Part shown: in pieces, positions 50,631 through 59,386 of the stretch
Position numbering within the stretch: the first letter of the stretch is position 1
How the letters are laid out: each line of letters opens with the position of its first letter
Assembly (NCBI RefSeq): GCF_001442535.1
Contig: NZ_CP013141.1
Coordinates: 346,171-410,170, forward strand
Length of the DNA stretch: 64,000 bases
Direction of reading: 5' to 3'
Origin: Lysobacter antibioticus
Lineage (GTDB): Bacteria > Pseudomonadota > Gammaproteobacteria > Xanthomonadales > Xanthomonadaceae
The notes under the pieces: model-generated
Told to the model about the DNA's origin: nothing
The model's input: the letters and a program-made list of their open reading frames with translations, nothing else
Databases searched by the model: none
Made by a program: the position numbers and the translations under genes

Positions 50631-51590
50631 TTAGCCAGACGAAGGGATCGCGCTTGCCGAGACTTCCTTCCGCAACCACCGGCAGAACGCATCGACGGCC
50701 GGTGCGGTGTCGGCGCCTTGTCGGCGGACGATCCAGAACGCGTAGGCGTTGTCCAGGGAATCGTCGAAGGGCTTGATCAGGCGGCCGCGTTGCAGGTCTT
50801 CCTCGACCAAGGGAGCGACGCCCAAGGCGACGCCGTGCCCGGCGACGGCGGCTTCCTGGGCCAGGTACATGCTGGCGAACATCGGGCCTCGGGTCGCATC
50901 CACTCCGGTCGCGCCGGAGGCTTCCAGCCAGGCCGCCCAATCCGGCACGCCGGGGCGGCCGGTGGCGCCTTCGTCATGCAGCAGGGTGTGCTGGCGCAGG
51001 TCGTCGGGCGAGGCCAGCGGCCGGCGCGCGTCGTTCGCCAGCGCAGGCGCGCACACCGGAAACACCGGCGCATCCATCCAGCGCTCGGCATGGACGCCCG
51101 TGTAAGCGCCGGGCCCGTAGCGGATGGCGACGTCGATGCCGTCGCGGACGAAATCGACGCGCTCGTTACCAGTCTCGATGCGCAGTTGGATATCGGCATG
51201 GTCGTGGTGAAACCGGTGCAACCTCGGCGCGAGCCATTTCGCCGCGAAGGATTCCACGGTGCTGACGCGCAGATGCGCTGCCGTGGGAACGGCGACCCGG
51301 TCCAGGACCCGATCGAGCTGGCCGAACAGTTCGCTCAACGACACCGCCAGCGCTGCGCCTTCAGCGGTCAGCTCGACCGCTCGGTGGCCGCGCTCGAACA
51401 GCTTCACGCCGAGGTAGGCCTCCAGGCGCTTCACCTGGTGGCTGACCGCCGCCGGAGTGACGAACAACTGCCCGGCCGCTTCCTGGAAACTCAGGCATCG
51501 CGCGGCCGTTTCGAAGGCCCGAAGGGCGTTGAGCGGGGCAGGGGGGCGGGACTTCAAGAGCGCCTCGGATTCGCGGACCGAAGCGTGCAT
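50631..51590 (-). CDS. LysR-family transcriptional regulator (GcvA-like)
   Basis: 319 residues. The N-terminal HTH (LNALRAFETAARCLSFQEAA, VTPAAVSHQVKRLEAYLG, LFERGHRAVELTAEG) and C-terminal periplasmic-binding-like effector domain (LRVSTVESFAAKWLAPRLHR, IDVAIRYGPGAYTG) are of the GcvA subgroup. It is divergent from the two-gene metallo-beta-lactamase operon, with a 13-base palindrome between them at 51600, so it most likely controls that operon. Confidence 0.9.
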   Translation of the reverse strand: MHASVRESEALLKSRPPAPLNALRAFETAARCLSFQEAAGQLFVTPAAVSHQVKRLEAYLGVKLFERGHRAVELTAEGAALAVSLSELFGQLDRVLDRVAVPTAAHLRVSTVESFAAKWLAPRLHRFHHDHADIQLRIETGNERVDFVRDGIDVAIRYGPGAYTGVHAERWMDAPVFPVCAPALANDARRPLASPDDLRQHTLLHDEGATGRPGVPDWAAWLEASGATGVDATRGPMFASMYLAQEAAVAGHGVALGVAPLVEEDLQRGRLIKPFDDSLDNAYAFWIVRRQGADTAPAVDAFCRWLRKEVSASAIPSSG

Positions 51591-51599
51591 CCTATCAAG

Positions 51600-51612
51600 T
51601 TAGTTTTTCTAA
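51600..51612. promoter_or_regulatory. Possible LysR-regulator binding site
   Basis: TTAG-TTTTT-CTAA, an imperfectly T-N11-A-like palindrome, lies 10 bases beyond the LysR start and 79 before the metallo-beta-lactamase gene. Assigned from position and symmetry only. Confidence 0.35.
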
Positions 51613-51690
51613 TGCGGAACTCAAAACATCTCGTTTGTCGGCGTCCGGGGCGCTGGCAATGATGACCCGTCGCAATGGTGAGTGCCGGTC

Positions 51691-52515
51691 ATGAGAGTCG
51701 AGTCCCTGGATTCCGATGTGCTGATGTTCGTCGGCGACGACTACGAGTCGGTCGCCACCGCCTTTCTCGATGGCGGCGATGTCCTGCTCATCGATTCGCT
51801 GAGCAGCGCGGAAGATGCGAAGTGGATGCGCAGCGTCCTGTGCGAGGACCTTGGAACGACGGTACGGGCCATCGCCGCGACCCACTACATGAGCGACCAC
51901 ATGGCGGGCTTGCCGCTATTCCCCGACGCGCTCACGCTCGCCCATCGTCATCATCGCCATACCTTTTTGTCGCAGAACCGGCGCGCGGACGATTTCTATC
52001 GCGAGCCGAAGCTGGTCTTCGACAGCGTCATGACCCTGCGCTGGGGTGCGCACGAACTGCGCTTCTTGCATAACCCCGGCAAGACCATGGACCACGTCAG
52101 CGTCGACGTGCCCACCGCCGACCTGGTCTGCGTTGGCGACAACATCGTCGGCAACATCGTCTACCTGTCCAAGGCGGACCCCGCGCTGATCCGTGCCGCC
52201 ATCGGCCGGATACGCCAGTTCGGCCGAAGCAGGGTGATCGGCGGACACATGGGGCGATTCCCCGCCACCGTACTCGACAACGCGATCCATTACCTGGATC
52301 GGCTGCGAGACCAGGTCATCCGCATTCGCAACGAAGCCGCAGGACAGGACATCGAGCAGGGCCTTGCCGCGATCGCCATCGAAGCCTGCCTGGCACCCCA
52401 GGTCGAAGCGACACCGTTCGAGCGCGACTGGCACCAGCGCAACCTCGAGGTGATCCTTGCGCAGTCGGTGTTCGAGCTCGACACGGCGCTGGCCTCGCGG
52501 GAGCGCTGCGCATGA
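51691..52515 (+). CDS. Metallo-beta-lactamase-fold enzyme with altered metal motif
   Basis: 274 residues from ATG 51691 (GTG 51682 is an alternative). The fold is recognisable: FLDGGDVLLIDSLSSAEDAK, then the zinc motif THYMSDHMAG, FLHNPGKTMDHVSVDVPTAD, VCVGDNIVGNIVYLS, VIGGHMGRF. The usual HxHxDH is HYMSDH here, so the second histidine is a methionine. This could leave one metal site, as in some relatives. No signal peptide; cytoplasmic. Its stop overlaps the next gene by 4 bases. Confidence 0.85.
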   Translation: MRVESLDSDVLMFVGDDYESVATAFLDGGDVLLIDSLSSAEDAKWMRSVLCEDLGTTVRAIAATHYMSDHMAGLPLFPDALTLAHRHHRHTFLSQNRRADDFYREPKLVFDSVMTLRWGAHELRFLHNPGKTMDHVSVDVPTADLVCVGDNIVGNIVYLSKADPALIRAAIGRIRQFGRSRVIGGHMGRFPATVLDNAIHYLDRLRDQVIRIRNEAAGQDIEQGLAAIAIEACLAPQVEATPFERDWHQRNLEVILAQSVFELDTALASRERCA

Positions 52516-53378
52516 GCCGCGACGACGGGACGTTCGGTCGACGCATCCGGCGCCGCGAGTTCCTGCTCGGCTGCGCCGGCCTGGCCGGCGCGACCTTGAT
52601 CCCCGGCGGTGCCGCGTTCGCGGCGGGCCGCGCCGACGGTTTGCGCATCCAGCGGCTGGCCTGGGCCGGTATCCGCCTGCAACTGCCGCAGGCGACCTTG
52701 TTCATCGATCCGCTGGTGAATCCGCAGGAGTGGGGCGCCGCGCTCAAGGATGCCTTGATCCCGGTCGGCGACGCCGTGGGCGATGCGTCGGTTCTCATCA
52801 CCCATGCGCATGGCGATCACTTCGACGCGAAGGCGGTCGCCGATGCGCTCGGCAACGGCGGTGTCCTCGCGCACCCGGCGGGAACGAACCCGCTGCCGGT
52901 GCCCGCCAAGGCGCGGGTGCGGCCGAGCGCGCTGTGGGAGCCGCAACTGATCGGCGACTTCACCGCGACGGCCGTGCCGGCCTCGGACGGCTATGGCGAC
53001 CCGCAAGTGTCCTGGGTGGTGACGGCAGGCGGGCGCCGCATCTTCCACGGCGGGGACACGCTCTGGCATGGGCATTGGTGGCGGATCGGCCGCCAGTTCG
53101 GCCCCTTCGACGCTGCGTTCCTGCCGGTCAACGGCGCGCGCTTCGGTTGGCGCAAACCGGTCAGTGGCCAGCCCGGCGTGCTGACGCCGGAGCAAGCCGT
53201 GGCCGCCGCGACCATCCTCGGTGCGAAACGCCTGGTCCCCATCCACTACGGTGTGTCCGGCATAGCCGAGTACGTCGAGGTCGACGACCCGATCGAGCAA
53301 CTGAAAAAGGCGGCTCGTGGAAAGGCCATCGACATACAGCCGCTGACGCCGGGAGCCTGGGTCGATTGGGGACAGTGA
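52512..53378 (+). CDS. Tat-exported UlaG-like metallo-beta-lactamase-fold enzyme
   Basis: 288 residues. A twin-arginine signal (RRIRRREFLLGCAGLAGATL) leads to cleavage near AFAAG, so the folded enzyme goes to the periplasm. Metal motif THAHGDHFDAKA is complete (HxHxDH), with RRIFHGGDTLWHGHW and KRLVPIHYGVSG for the other ligands. This is the UlaG/NAPE-PLD-like group; the substrate is unknown. It is translationally coupled to the upstream cytoplasmic MBL-fold enzyme, and both are probably LysR-controlled. Confidence 0.88.
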   Translation: MSRDDGTFGRRIRRREFLLGCAGLAGATLIPGGAAFAAGRADGLRIQRLAWAGIRLQLPQATLFIDPLVNPQEWGAALKDALIPVGDAVGDASVLITHAHGDHFDAKAVADALGNGGVLAHPAGTNPLPVPAKARVRPSALWEPQLIGDFTATAVPASDGYGDPQVSWVVTAGGRRIFHGGDTLWHGHWWRIGRQFGPFDAAFLPVNGARFGWRKPVSGQPGVLTPEQAVAAATILGAKRLVPIHYGVSGIAEYVEVDDPIEQLKKAARGKAIDIQPLTPGAWVDWGQ

Positions 53379-53676
53379 GGACGACTTAAAGATCGACCCG
53401 CACACGTCGGACCGCTCGAACGAACAGCGACCTTTCACTCATCGGTGCCGACCGAGCGACTGCACCACGGCAGCTTCTTTTTTCTGCGGGCGAGGCCGGC
53501 ATCGAGAAGTCGACGGAACTGGCTCAGCGCTGTCGTGGGCGGCGCGGACGATCGTCCTGCGGTGCCTGGACGGCGGGTGTCGATGACGGTGTCCGGATCG
53601 GTGCTCGCTTGCCCTGTCCAAGTTCGCGAATCGGCACGTGATAGGCTGAAATCCGAATACAAGGAGAGTGTCAGTT

Positions 53677-54240
53677 GTGCGAAAAATAGTGCTTGTCGCT
53701 GTCGTGATGATTGCCTGCGCGGATCTGGTTTTCGCCGCCCCGCCTTCGAAAAAACCCTTCGTTATCAAGCTGATTCCGCCCGAGCTGGCGACCTGGCCGA
53801 GAATGAAGGCGACCGATTTCGGTTGCATGCTCGAGAAGCGTTTCGGAATACAAGACAAGCAATACGGTTGCGCGGCCGATTTCGACCGCATGGACTGGGG
53901 TGACGCCTGTCTCGGTGCTACAACTAATTACAATGTCGGGCCGGAACTTCCGCTCAGCGTTTCCAAGTCGCTGCCTTCGCCGATCAGTGAGGTCGACCTT
54001 GAGTGGTCGCATGGACAGCTGGAATACCTATCCGTGGTATTCGATCGAAAGGTGAGCGAGCGCGAGGTCGAAGCCATGTTCGGTCTGCGCATCGATGGCC
54101 CGAAGCCGGAGAACCTCATATCCGTAGATCTTCAAGATTGCGCGCTGGGAAAATCCTGTCTCATGCTGCAGGGGCTCGAGCACCTGGGCGCGGCCGATCT
54201 CGATTGCGGCACTGAGGCTGCGACCGAGCAACCCCTCTAG
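53677..54240 (+). CDS. Secreted protein of unknown function
   Basis: 187 residues from GTG 53677, chosen because AAGGAG at 53661-53666 gives a 10-base spacing, whereas GTG 53668 would be too close. Signal peptide KIVLVAVVMIACADLVFA. The mature protein has six cysteines in the pattern DFGCMLEKRFG, QYGCAADFDRMDWGDACLG and DCALGKSCLMLQ, probably disulfides. I do not recognise the family. Monocistronic. Confidence 0.6.
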   Translation: MRKIVLVAVVMIACADLVFAAPPSKKPFVIKLIPPELATWPRMKATDFGCMLEKRFGIQDKQYGCAADFDRMDWGDACLGATTNYNVGPELPLSVSKSLPSPISEVDLEWSHGQLEYLSVVFDRKVSEREVEAMFGLRIDGPKPENLISVDLQDCALGKSCLMLQGLEHLGAADLDCGTEAATEQPL

Positions 54241-54333
54241 CCTGATTCAACCGATCGGATCTCGCCTGTCTTGATCCTGTCATGGCCTGGGCATCGAATC
54301 CCCGGAACGGCTCAAGTGCCGGGGAGACGAGTC

Positions 54334-55008
54334 ATGGCTTCGTTCCACACTCTTGCGACACCTCGGGTCGCCGCCGTCCCCGAGAGGCTGGCCCGGTACT
54401 GGGCCTGCCTTGCGTTCTTGCCGATCGCCTGGTCGGCGAACGCTGGCGCACAGGCCCCGTCGTGGCGGACGGTCAGCGACAAGGACGGCATCCGCCTTGA
54501 AGCCCGCAGACTTCCCAGCGAGCGTTTCGACGAGCTTCGCGTCACCACCGCGCTGAAAGCCTCGCCGCAAACCATTGCGGATTACCTGCTCGGCAAGTAC
54601 CTCGACGAAAAGAACAAGAACATCACCCGCAGCTTCGTCCAGCGCGGACCGGACCAGGCGATCTGGTCCGACGTGCTCAGCACGCCGGTCACCAGCGATC
54701 GCTGCTACTCCATGCGTTTCGAGCGGCAAGCCCTGGCTGGCGGCGAGGTGCGGGTGAAGTTCGTGTCCCTCGACTATGTCGGCAGGAAACCCACGCCCGA
54801 CTGCATTGCGCTGCGCTCGCGCGGCGAGTGGACCATGACACCGACCAGCGCAGGGACGCGACTGACCTATTTGTCGTTGACCGACATCGGCGGCCAGACC
54901 CCTGCGTTTCTCGCGCACCGTTCGCTTTCGTCGGCCGCCGTCTCCAGCGTACGCAAAGTGGTCGCGGGCTCGGCGGGGCTGGCCTTGCCGCGGGGCATCG
55001 GCGACTGA
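54334..55008 (+). CDS. Secreted START/SRPBCC-like lipid-binding domain protein
   Basis: 224 residues with a signal peptide (YWACLAFLPIAWSANAGAQA). The mature part follows the START fold: WRTVSDKDGIRLEARRLPSE, FDELRVTTALKASPQTIADY, QAIWSDVLSTPVTSDRCYSM and a final long helix (LSSAAVSSVRKVVAGSAG) that closes the cavity. START domains bind hydrophobic ligands; which one is not predictable. ATG 54334 fits the signal peptide. Confidence 0.75.
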   Translation: MASFHTLATPRVAAVPERLARYWACLAFLPIAWSANAGAQAPSWRTVSDKDGIRLEARRLPSERFDELRVTTALKASPQTIADYLLGKYLDEKNKNITRSFVQRGPDQAIWSDVLSTPVTSDRCYSMRFERQALAGGEVRVKFVSLDYVGRKPTPDCIALRSRGEWTMTPTSAGTRLTYLSLTDIGGQTPAFLAHRSLSSAAVSSVRKVVAGSAGLALPRGIGD

Positions 55009-55185
55009 GCGGTGTTCATGAGGGCACAAGTTCAGCAAGGGGCCGAGCACGGACGGCTTGACTGACTGGGCAGCCAAGCCGTCGGTGATGGAACTCCCCC
55101 GAATGGTGGGAAGCTCCGCCCACGATTCAGACTTCGGTTCGCGATCGCATGAGCGATCGAAACGCCCGAGCCCGTGGGGAGCGCT

Positions 55186-55416
55186 TCAGAAGCAGGGGCC
55201 TTGCTCGACCTCGACACGGCCCTGCGAGACGCCGAAGGTCGAGACGATGCCGGTGCAGTCGATCAACCGGGCTCCCACCAGGTTGTTGGAACTGTCGTAG
55301 TACTTGTATTCGATCCAACCGGAACCGGTCGGCGGCGGGCGCGCGACCGAAGCGCCGAAGGCCAGTGCGGAAAGCGAAGCTGCGATCAACAGAATGCTGC
55401 GGACGGGTCGTTTCAT
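55186..55416 (-). CDS. Small secreted DUF6289-like protein
   Basis: 76 residues with a signal peptide (RSILLIAASLSALAFGASVA). The mature 50 residues, GWIEYKYYDSSNNLVGARLI, then DCTGIVSTFGVSQG and a terminal PCF, are the pattern of DUF6289: a short secreted domain with one disulfide. Function unknown. It is on the same strand as another small cysteine-containing secreted protein downstream of 55834. Confidence 0.65.
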   Translation of the reverse strand: MKRPVRSILLIAASLSALAFGASVARPPPTGSGWIEYKYYDSSNNLVGARLIDCTGIVSTFGVSQGRVEVEQGPCF

Positions 55417-55513
55417 GAATCCTCCGAGGGATGGGGCACGGTTGCAGTCAGACAGGCAAACACGATTCCGCTACGGCGAGGCGCTGGCTTCCAGCGTGCC
55501 TCGCCATTGATGG

Positions 55514-55834
55514 TCAAGCCGATACGGCTTGTATGGCTTGTACGGTTTGATTAGGGTCGAACGAAGGACAGGGATCGAGGCAAGGTTTGCCCGGCACGCA
55601 AGGCGGCGGCACGCACTCGCCGCCCGAGCCCGGTCCGCCCGGTCCGGTGCCCGGGTCGTTCGGGTTGATGCAGTAGGGCGGGTAATCCACCGCGATCTCG
55701 CCTTCGGCGCAGAACGAATAATCCGGATTGCTCGGGCCGTTGCCTGCCTGCGCCTGGGCCTGACCGACGCCTGCCGACCACGCCGCGGCCTGCAGCGCAG
55801 TGCCCAGCACCAACACGTTCAAAAGCATCTTCAT
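55514..55834 (-). CDS. Small secreted Pro/Cys-rich protein
   Basis: 106 residues with a signal peptide (MLLNVLVLGTALQAAAWSAG, cut near QAQA). The mature part is proline/glycine-rich with six cysteines (DYSFCAEGEIAVDYPPYCIN, then GGECVPPPCVPGKPCLDPC), likely extensively disulfide-bonded. I do not recognise the family. Two in-frame ATGs are close together at 55834 and 55828. It stands upstream of the DUF6289-like gene. Confidence 0.55.
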   Translation of the reverse strand: MKMLLNVLVLGTALQAAAWSAGVGQAQAQAGNGPSNPDYSFCAEGEIAVDYPPYCINPNDPGTGPGGPGSGGECVPPPCVPGKPCLDPCPSFDPNQTVQAIQAVSA

Positions 55835-56717
55835 CTTGTTCCCTCGTAGGTTGAGACCGATGGGGTACCTGCCGACGCGGCGCATGCGCGCCCGCGGCAA
55901 TGGCGAGGACGTCGGTGCACGAGTTCCTGCGGAGCGGAAACCTGTCCACGCGTTCGCGGGGCAGGTAGGAAACTCACTCCAGGCGAAGCCGCCATGCGCG
56001 TCCGATGCGCCGAATCGATACTAGGCAGCGCCCGCCCTCGCTCAAGGCCGAAACCGGGCCATGCCGGGAACAAGTCGGGCCGAGCCCGTGCGGCTTGTGG
56101 CCCGCGCCCCCGCGCGAGCCTCTGCCCGGAACCTCGCAACTGCGCAGGGCGCCTGGCAATTACCTCGATTCATTCCCGCCTCTGCCCGCGACCGCTTACT
56201 GGCGAGTCGCGCCAAGCGCGTCGTCTCTGCCCTGCTGAGCAGCGTGACCACCGGCGGCGATGAGCGCATCGACGAGCACTGCGCTGCGCACTCATCGATC
56301 GATACACGGACGAATTCCGACTCGCGGATAACTGTGATTTGTTTACTTCAGTTCTAAATTTCATAACGCAAAAATGAGCATTACGTCACGTTTCTGACTA
56401 ACCTGAGCTCGTCCGATGGTATCGATACCAGTTGGACCTGAGGCAACTCCCAGGGTCACCACCACCACTACCACCACCACCACCACCACCACGAGCGAAC
56501 GACCGCTTCTTTGGCGACAACCGTGGTGCTGCAGCAAGGCGCGTTGACGGCCGATAGAAACGGGCCGGCGCATTGCGTTCGTTCGCTTTTCGATGGCAGC
56601 TGCACCGCCAGAAGCGACCGCTCGTGGCCGGGACTCAGCTAATTCATCTGTGCTTGTCGGCACGGAGCCAACTTTCCAACGCAGTAGATCTGCGAAAAAA
56701 ATGTGGAGCACACAGTA
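55835..56717. other. Long upstream region of the autotransporter
   Basis: About 880 bases. The part at 56.26-56.40 kb is unusually AT-rich for this chromosome (for example TTCAGTTCTAAATTTCATAA) and probably holds the adhesin promoter. The ACC triplet repeat at 56458-56490 lies between it and the start codon. Nothing in the first 400 bases supports a gene. Confidence 0.5.
56458..56490. repeat. ACC trinucleotide repeat upstream of the adhesin
   Basis: Three ACC units, one ACT, seven ACC units, ending before ACG: 11 triplets in 33 bases. It lies 228 bases before the start codon of the trimeric autotransporter. Simple-sequence repeats upstream of adhesin genes alter expression in some pathogens; that is known elsewhere and only inferred here. 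Confidence 0.85.
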
Positions 56718-58394
56718 ATGAACGATATTCATCGGGCCTCTGCCGAGGGAGCTACCTCGCCGGGGCGCAGCGAATCCAAGGCCGGTCCCTCGCAGATGCC
56801 ATTGCGCGTCCTGTCGGTTTCTCTCGCTTGCGTGTTGCTGGCTGGGCATCTGCCCGAAGCCGCGGCGCAGGCGGCCGGCAGCGAAACATGCTCGACGGCG
56901 TCCGGCACGAGCGCAGCGGTCGCGCAGGGCTACGGCTCGACCGCTTGCGGCAACAACGCCAAGGCCAGCTACGGAAGCACGACCGCGTTCGGCTTCTATG
57001 CCAATGCCAATGCCACCACCGCGACGGCGATCGGCGCCGATGCGCTGGTCAACAGCGGCGGCGGCACGGCGATCGGCAATCAGGCGCGCATCGAGGTGAA
57101 TTCGCTGGACTCGGTCGCGCTCGGCGTCGAATCCAATGTTTCCGCGGCGAGCGGTACCTCGTTGGGCGGCCGCTCGGAGGTTCTGGCCGAAGCGGGTACC
57201 GCGCTCGGCCATGCCTCCGCAGTTAGTGGCGCCAGAGCCACGGCGCTCGGCGCTTCGTCGAAGGCCAAAGCCGAAGATTCAGTCGCTATCGGTTACAACG
57301 CCAGGGCCAACCACGCGCAATCGGTCGCGCTCGGCACGGGCAGCGTGACGACCGCCGGCGCGCAGACCGGCTATGACGCGGCCTATGTGGGGGCTTCCAA
57401 CTCGACCGGCCAGGTCAATGTCGGCGGCCGCACCGTCGGCAGCGTAGCGGCGGGCATCGCCGCCGACGATGCGGTCAACGTCAGCCAGCTGCGTGCGGGT
57501 GTCGACTACGCCATCGACGAGTCGAAGAAGTACACCGATACCCGGGTCGAGTACGCGATCGACGAGTCCAAGAAGTACACCGATTCGCGGGTCAGCGAGG
57601 TCAACAACAGCGTGACCAACCTGATCAACGGCTCGGCGGGCGTGTTTCAGGTCAGTCAAGACGACACCGCTGCGGCATCGGCGAGCGGCGTCAACTCCAC
57701 CGCCGGCGGCGCGGGCGCGAGCGCATCCGGCGCGCGCAGCACGGCGCTGGGCAACGGCGCGTCGGCAACCGGCGCCAACTCCGTGGCGATCGGCGCCGGT
57801 TCGGTCGCGAGCCAAGCCAATACGGTCTCGATCGGCAGCGCCGGCAACGAGCGCCGGCTCGTCAACGTCGCCGAAGGCGTGGCCGGTACCGACGGCGTGA
57901 ACGTGAACCAGCTCAATCGGGTGGGCGCGAGCAGCGTGCAATACGACAAGAACCCCGATGGCACGGTCAATTACAACCGGATCAGCCTCAATCCGGCCGG
58001 TGGCGGAACCACGATCCACAACGTGCGCGCCGGCGTCGCCCCGACCGATGCGGTGAACGTGAAACAGTTGAACGACGGCATGGCCAAGACGCTCACCCAG
58101 GCCAACCACTACACCGACCAGCGCATCGGCGATGTGCGCAAGGATCTGCACCAGTCCAACCGCGACGCGCGCGGCGGCACGGCCGCGGCGATGGCGATGG
58201 CCGGCCTGCCCCAGGCCTATCTGCCGGGACGCAGCATGGCGGCGATCGCCGGCAGCACCTATCACGGCGAAAGTGGCGTCGCGGTCGGCGTCTCCACCAT
58301 CTCCGACAACGGTCGCTACGTCTACAAGCTGCAAGGATCGAGCAACACGACCGGCGACTGGGGCATGACCGTGGGTGCGGGCATCCAGTGGTAA
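56718..58394 (+). CDS. YadA-type trimeric autotransporter adhesin
   Basis: 558 residues from ATG 56718 (GGAG 9 bases upstream). An extended signal peptide is centred on SVSLACVLLAGHLPEAAAQA. The head (about 60-230) consists of repeated AIG/ALG turns (TAIGADALVNSGGGTAIGNQ, SVALGVESNVSAASGTSLGG). Neck motifs (AVNVSQL, GVNVNQL, AVNVKQL) and a short stalk with a 15-residue duplication YAIDESKKYTDTRVE/YAIDESKKYTDSRVS follow. A second head (about 320-390) precedes the YadA anchor, ending GDWGMTVGAGIQW with the terminal aromatic. It should trimerise in the outer membrane and mediate attachment. An OmpA-like gene follows. Confidence 0.92.
   Translation: MNDIHRASAEGATSPGRSESKAGPSQMPLRVLSVSLACVLLAGHLPEAAAQAAGSETCSTASGTSAAVAQGYGSTACGNNAKASYGSTTAFGFYANANATTATAIGADALVNSGGGTAIGNQARIEVNSLDSVALGVESNVSAASGTSLGGRSEVLAEAGTALGHASAVSGARATALGASSKAKAEDSVAIGYNARANHAQSVALGTGSVTTAGAQTGYDAAYVGASNSTGQVNVGGRTVGSVAAGIAADDAVNVSQLRAGVDYAIDESKKYTDTRVEYAIDESKKYTDSRVSEVNNSVTNLINGSAGVFQVSQDDTAAASASGVNSTAGGAGASASGARSTALGNGASATGANSVAIGAGSVASQANTVSIGSAGNERRLVNVAEGVAGTDGVNVNQLNRVGASSVQYDKNPDGTVNYNRISLNPAGGGTTIHNVRAGVAPTDAVNVKQLNDGMAKTLTQANHYTDQRIGDVRKDLHQSNRDARGGTAAAMAMAGLPQAYLPGRSMAAIAGSTYHGESGVAVGVSTISDNGRYVYKLQGSSNTTGDWGMTVGAGIQW
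57507..57596 (+). repeat. Tandem 45-base duplication encoding a 15-residue stalk repeat
   Basis: Two in-frame units, 57507-57551 and 57552-57596, encode nearly identical 15-residue segments (YAIDESKKYTDTRVE, YAIDESKKYTDSRVS). Fifteen-residue repeats are the right-handed coiled-coil unit of YadA-type stalks, so copy number would set stalk length. Confidence 0.75.
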
Positions 58395-58473
58395 ACGAGC
58401 GAGCCATCGAGCAGCCGAAGCGGGTCCGCTACGCCGGATCCGATCGGCCGACACTTCTCATCGGAACGAAAAA

Positions 58474-59313
58474 ATGAAATTTCCCAAGACATTCCAGGCC
58501 CTGTCCTTCCCTTTCGCGCTCGCGGCACTGTTGAGCGCGCCCGCCACTGTTCACGCGCGCAGCGGCGGCGACGGACCGATCGACATCCGTTTCCCATCGC
58601 CCGAAACGGCGGTGGTCAAAGAAGGCGCTTTCCCCAACATCGACAACCTGCGCAATATGGCGCACGGCCTGAGCAAGAAGCAGGTCTATGCCCTGGTGGG
58701 TACGCCGCATTTCGACGAAGGCGTGTTCGGCGTGCGCGAGTGGGACTACCTGTTGAAATTCCGCGTCGACGGACAGGTCGTCACCTGTCAGTACAAAGTG
58801 CTGTACGACCGCGACTACCGCGTCAGCAGCATGCATTGGGCGCCGGACGGTTGCGCCGACGCTGTTCTCGACGGGCCGGTGCGTCAGGCCGAGGCGGCAC
58901 CGCCGGCGCCGGCTCCCGCGCCGGTGGTCACTTCGAGAACGACCCGCCTTTCCAGCGAAGCGCTGTTCGCGTTCGGAAAGTCCGGGCTCGCCGACATGTT
59001 GCCGGACGGGCGCTCGGAACTGCGCCACCTGGCCGACGGCATCAAGCGTGAGTCCGGAGCGACCATCCGGGTGGTCGGCCATGCCGACCGCATCGGCGAT
59101 GCCGCATCGAATCTGCAATTGTCGACGCAGCGCGCGCAGACCATCAGGCGGGTACTCATCGACGAAGGCATTTCCGCGAACGTGATCACGGCGCGCGGTG
59201 CCGGCGATTCGTCGCCGGTGATAGAGTGCCCCGACAGCCTGGGACGCAAACGACTCGTCGCATGCCTGCAACCTAACCGGCGCGTCGAACTGACGGTCGA
59301 CTCCTACAATTGA
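58474..59313 (+). CDS. OmpA-like outer-membrane protein with BamE-like N-terminal domain
   Basis: 279 residues with a signal peptide (LSFPFALAALLSAPATVHA). A SmpA/BamE-like domain covers about 50-130 (MAHGLSKKQVYALVGTPHFD, FGVREWDYLLKFRVDGQVVT). A Pro/Ala linker joins it to an OmpA peptidoglycan-binding domain (LSSEALFAFGKSGLADMLPD, RVVGHADRIGDAASNLQLST, NVITARGAGDSSPVIECPDS, LQPNRRVELTVD). No lipobox. It follows the autotransporter by 80 bases on the same strand. OmpA/BamE fusions next to trimeric autotransporters may support their anchoring or assembly. Confidence 0.85.
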   Translation: MKFPKTFQALSFPFALAALLSAPATVHARSGGDGPIDIRFPSPETAVVKEGAFPNIDNLRNMAHGLSKKQVYALVGTPHFDEGVFGVREWDYLLKFRVDGQVVTCQYKVLYDRDYRVSSMHWAPDGCADAVLDGPVRQAEAAPPAPAPAPVVTSRTTRLSSEALFAFGKSGLADMLPDGRSELRHLADGIKRESGATIRVVGHADRIGDAASNLQLSTQRAQTIRRVLIDEGISANVITARGAGDSSPVIECPDSLGRKRLVACLQPNRRVELTVDSYN

Positions 59314-59386
59314 AACGGCGGCGACGACTGTGACACGCGCATCGGCAGATGCGGCGTGGCCTCGGCAGCTGCGAAGGATGCTTACG

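Noticed and set aside
56359..57212. Minus-strand frame encoding a poly-valine run opposite the ACC repeat
   Set aside because: Artefact of reading the triplet repeat on the other strand; no start or domain supports it.
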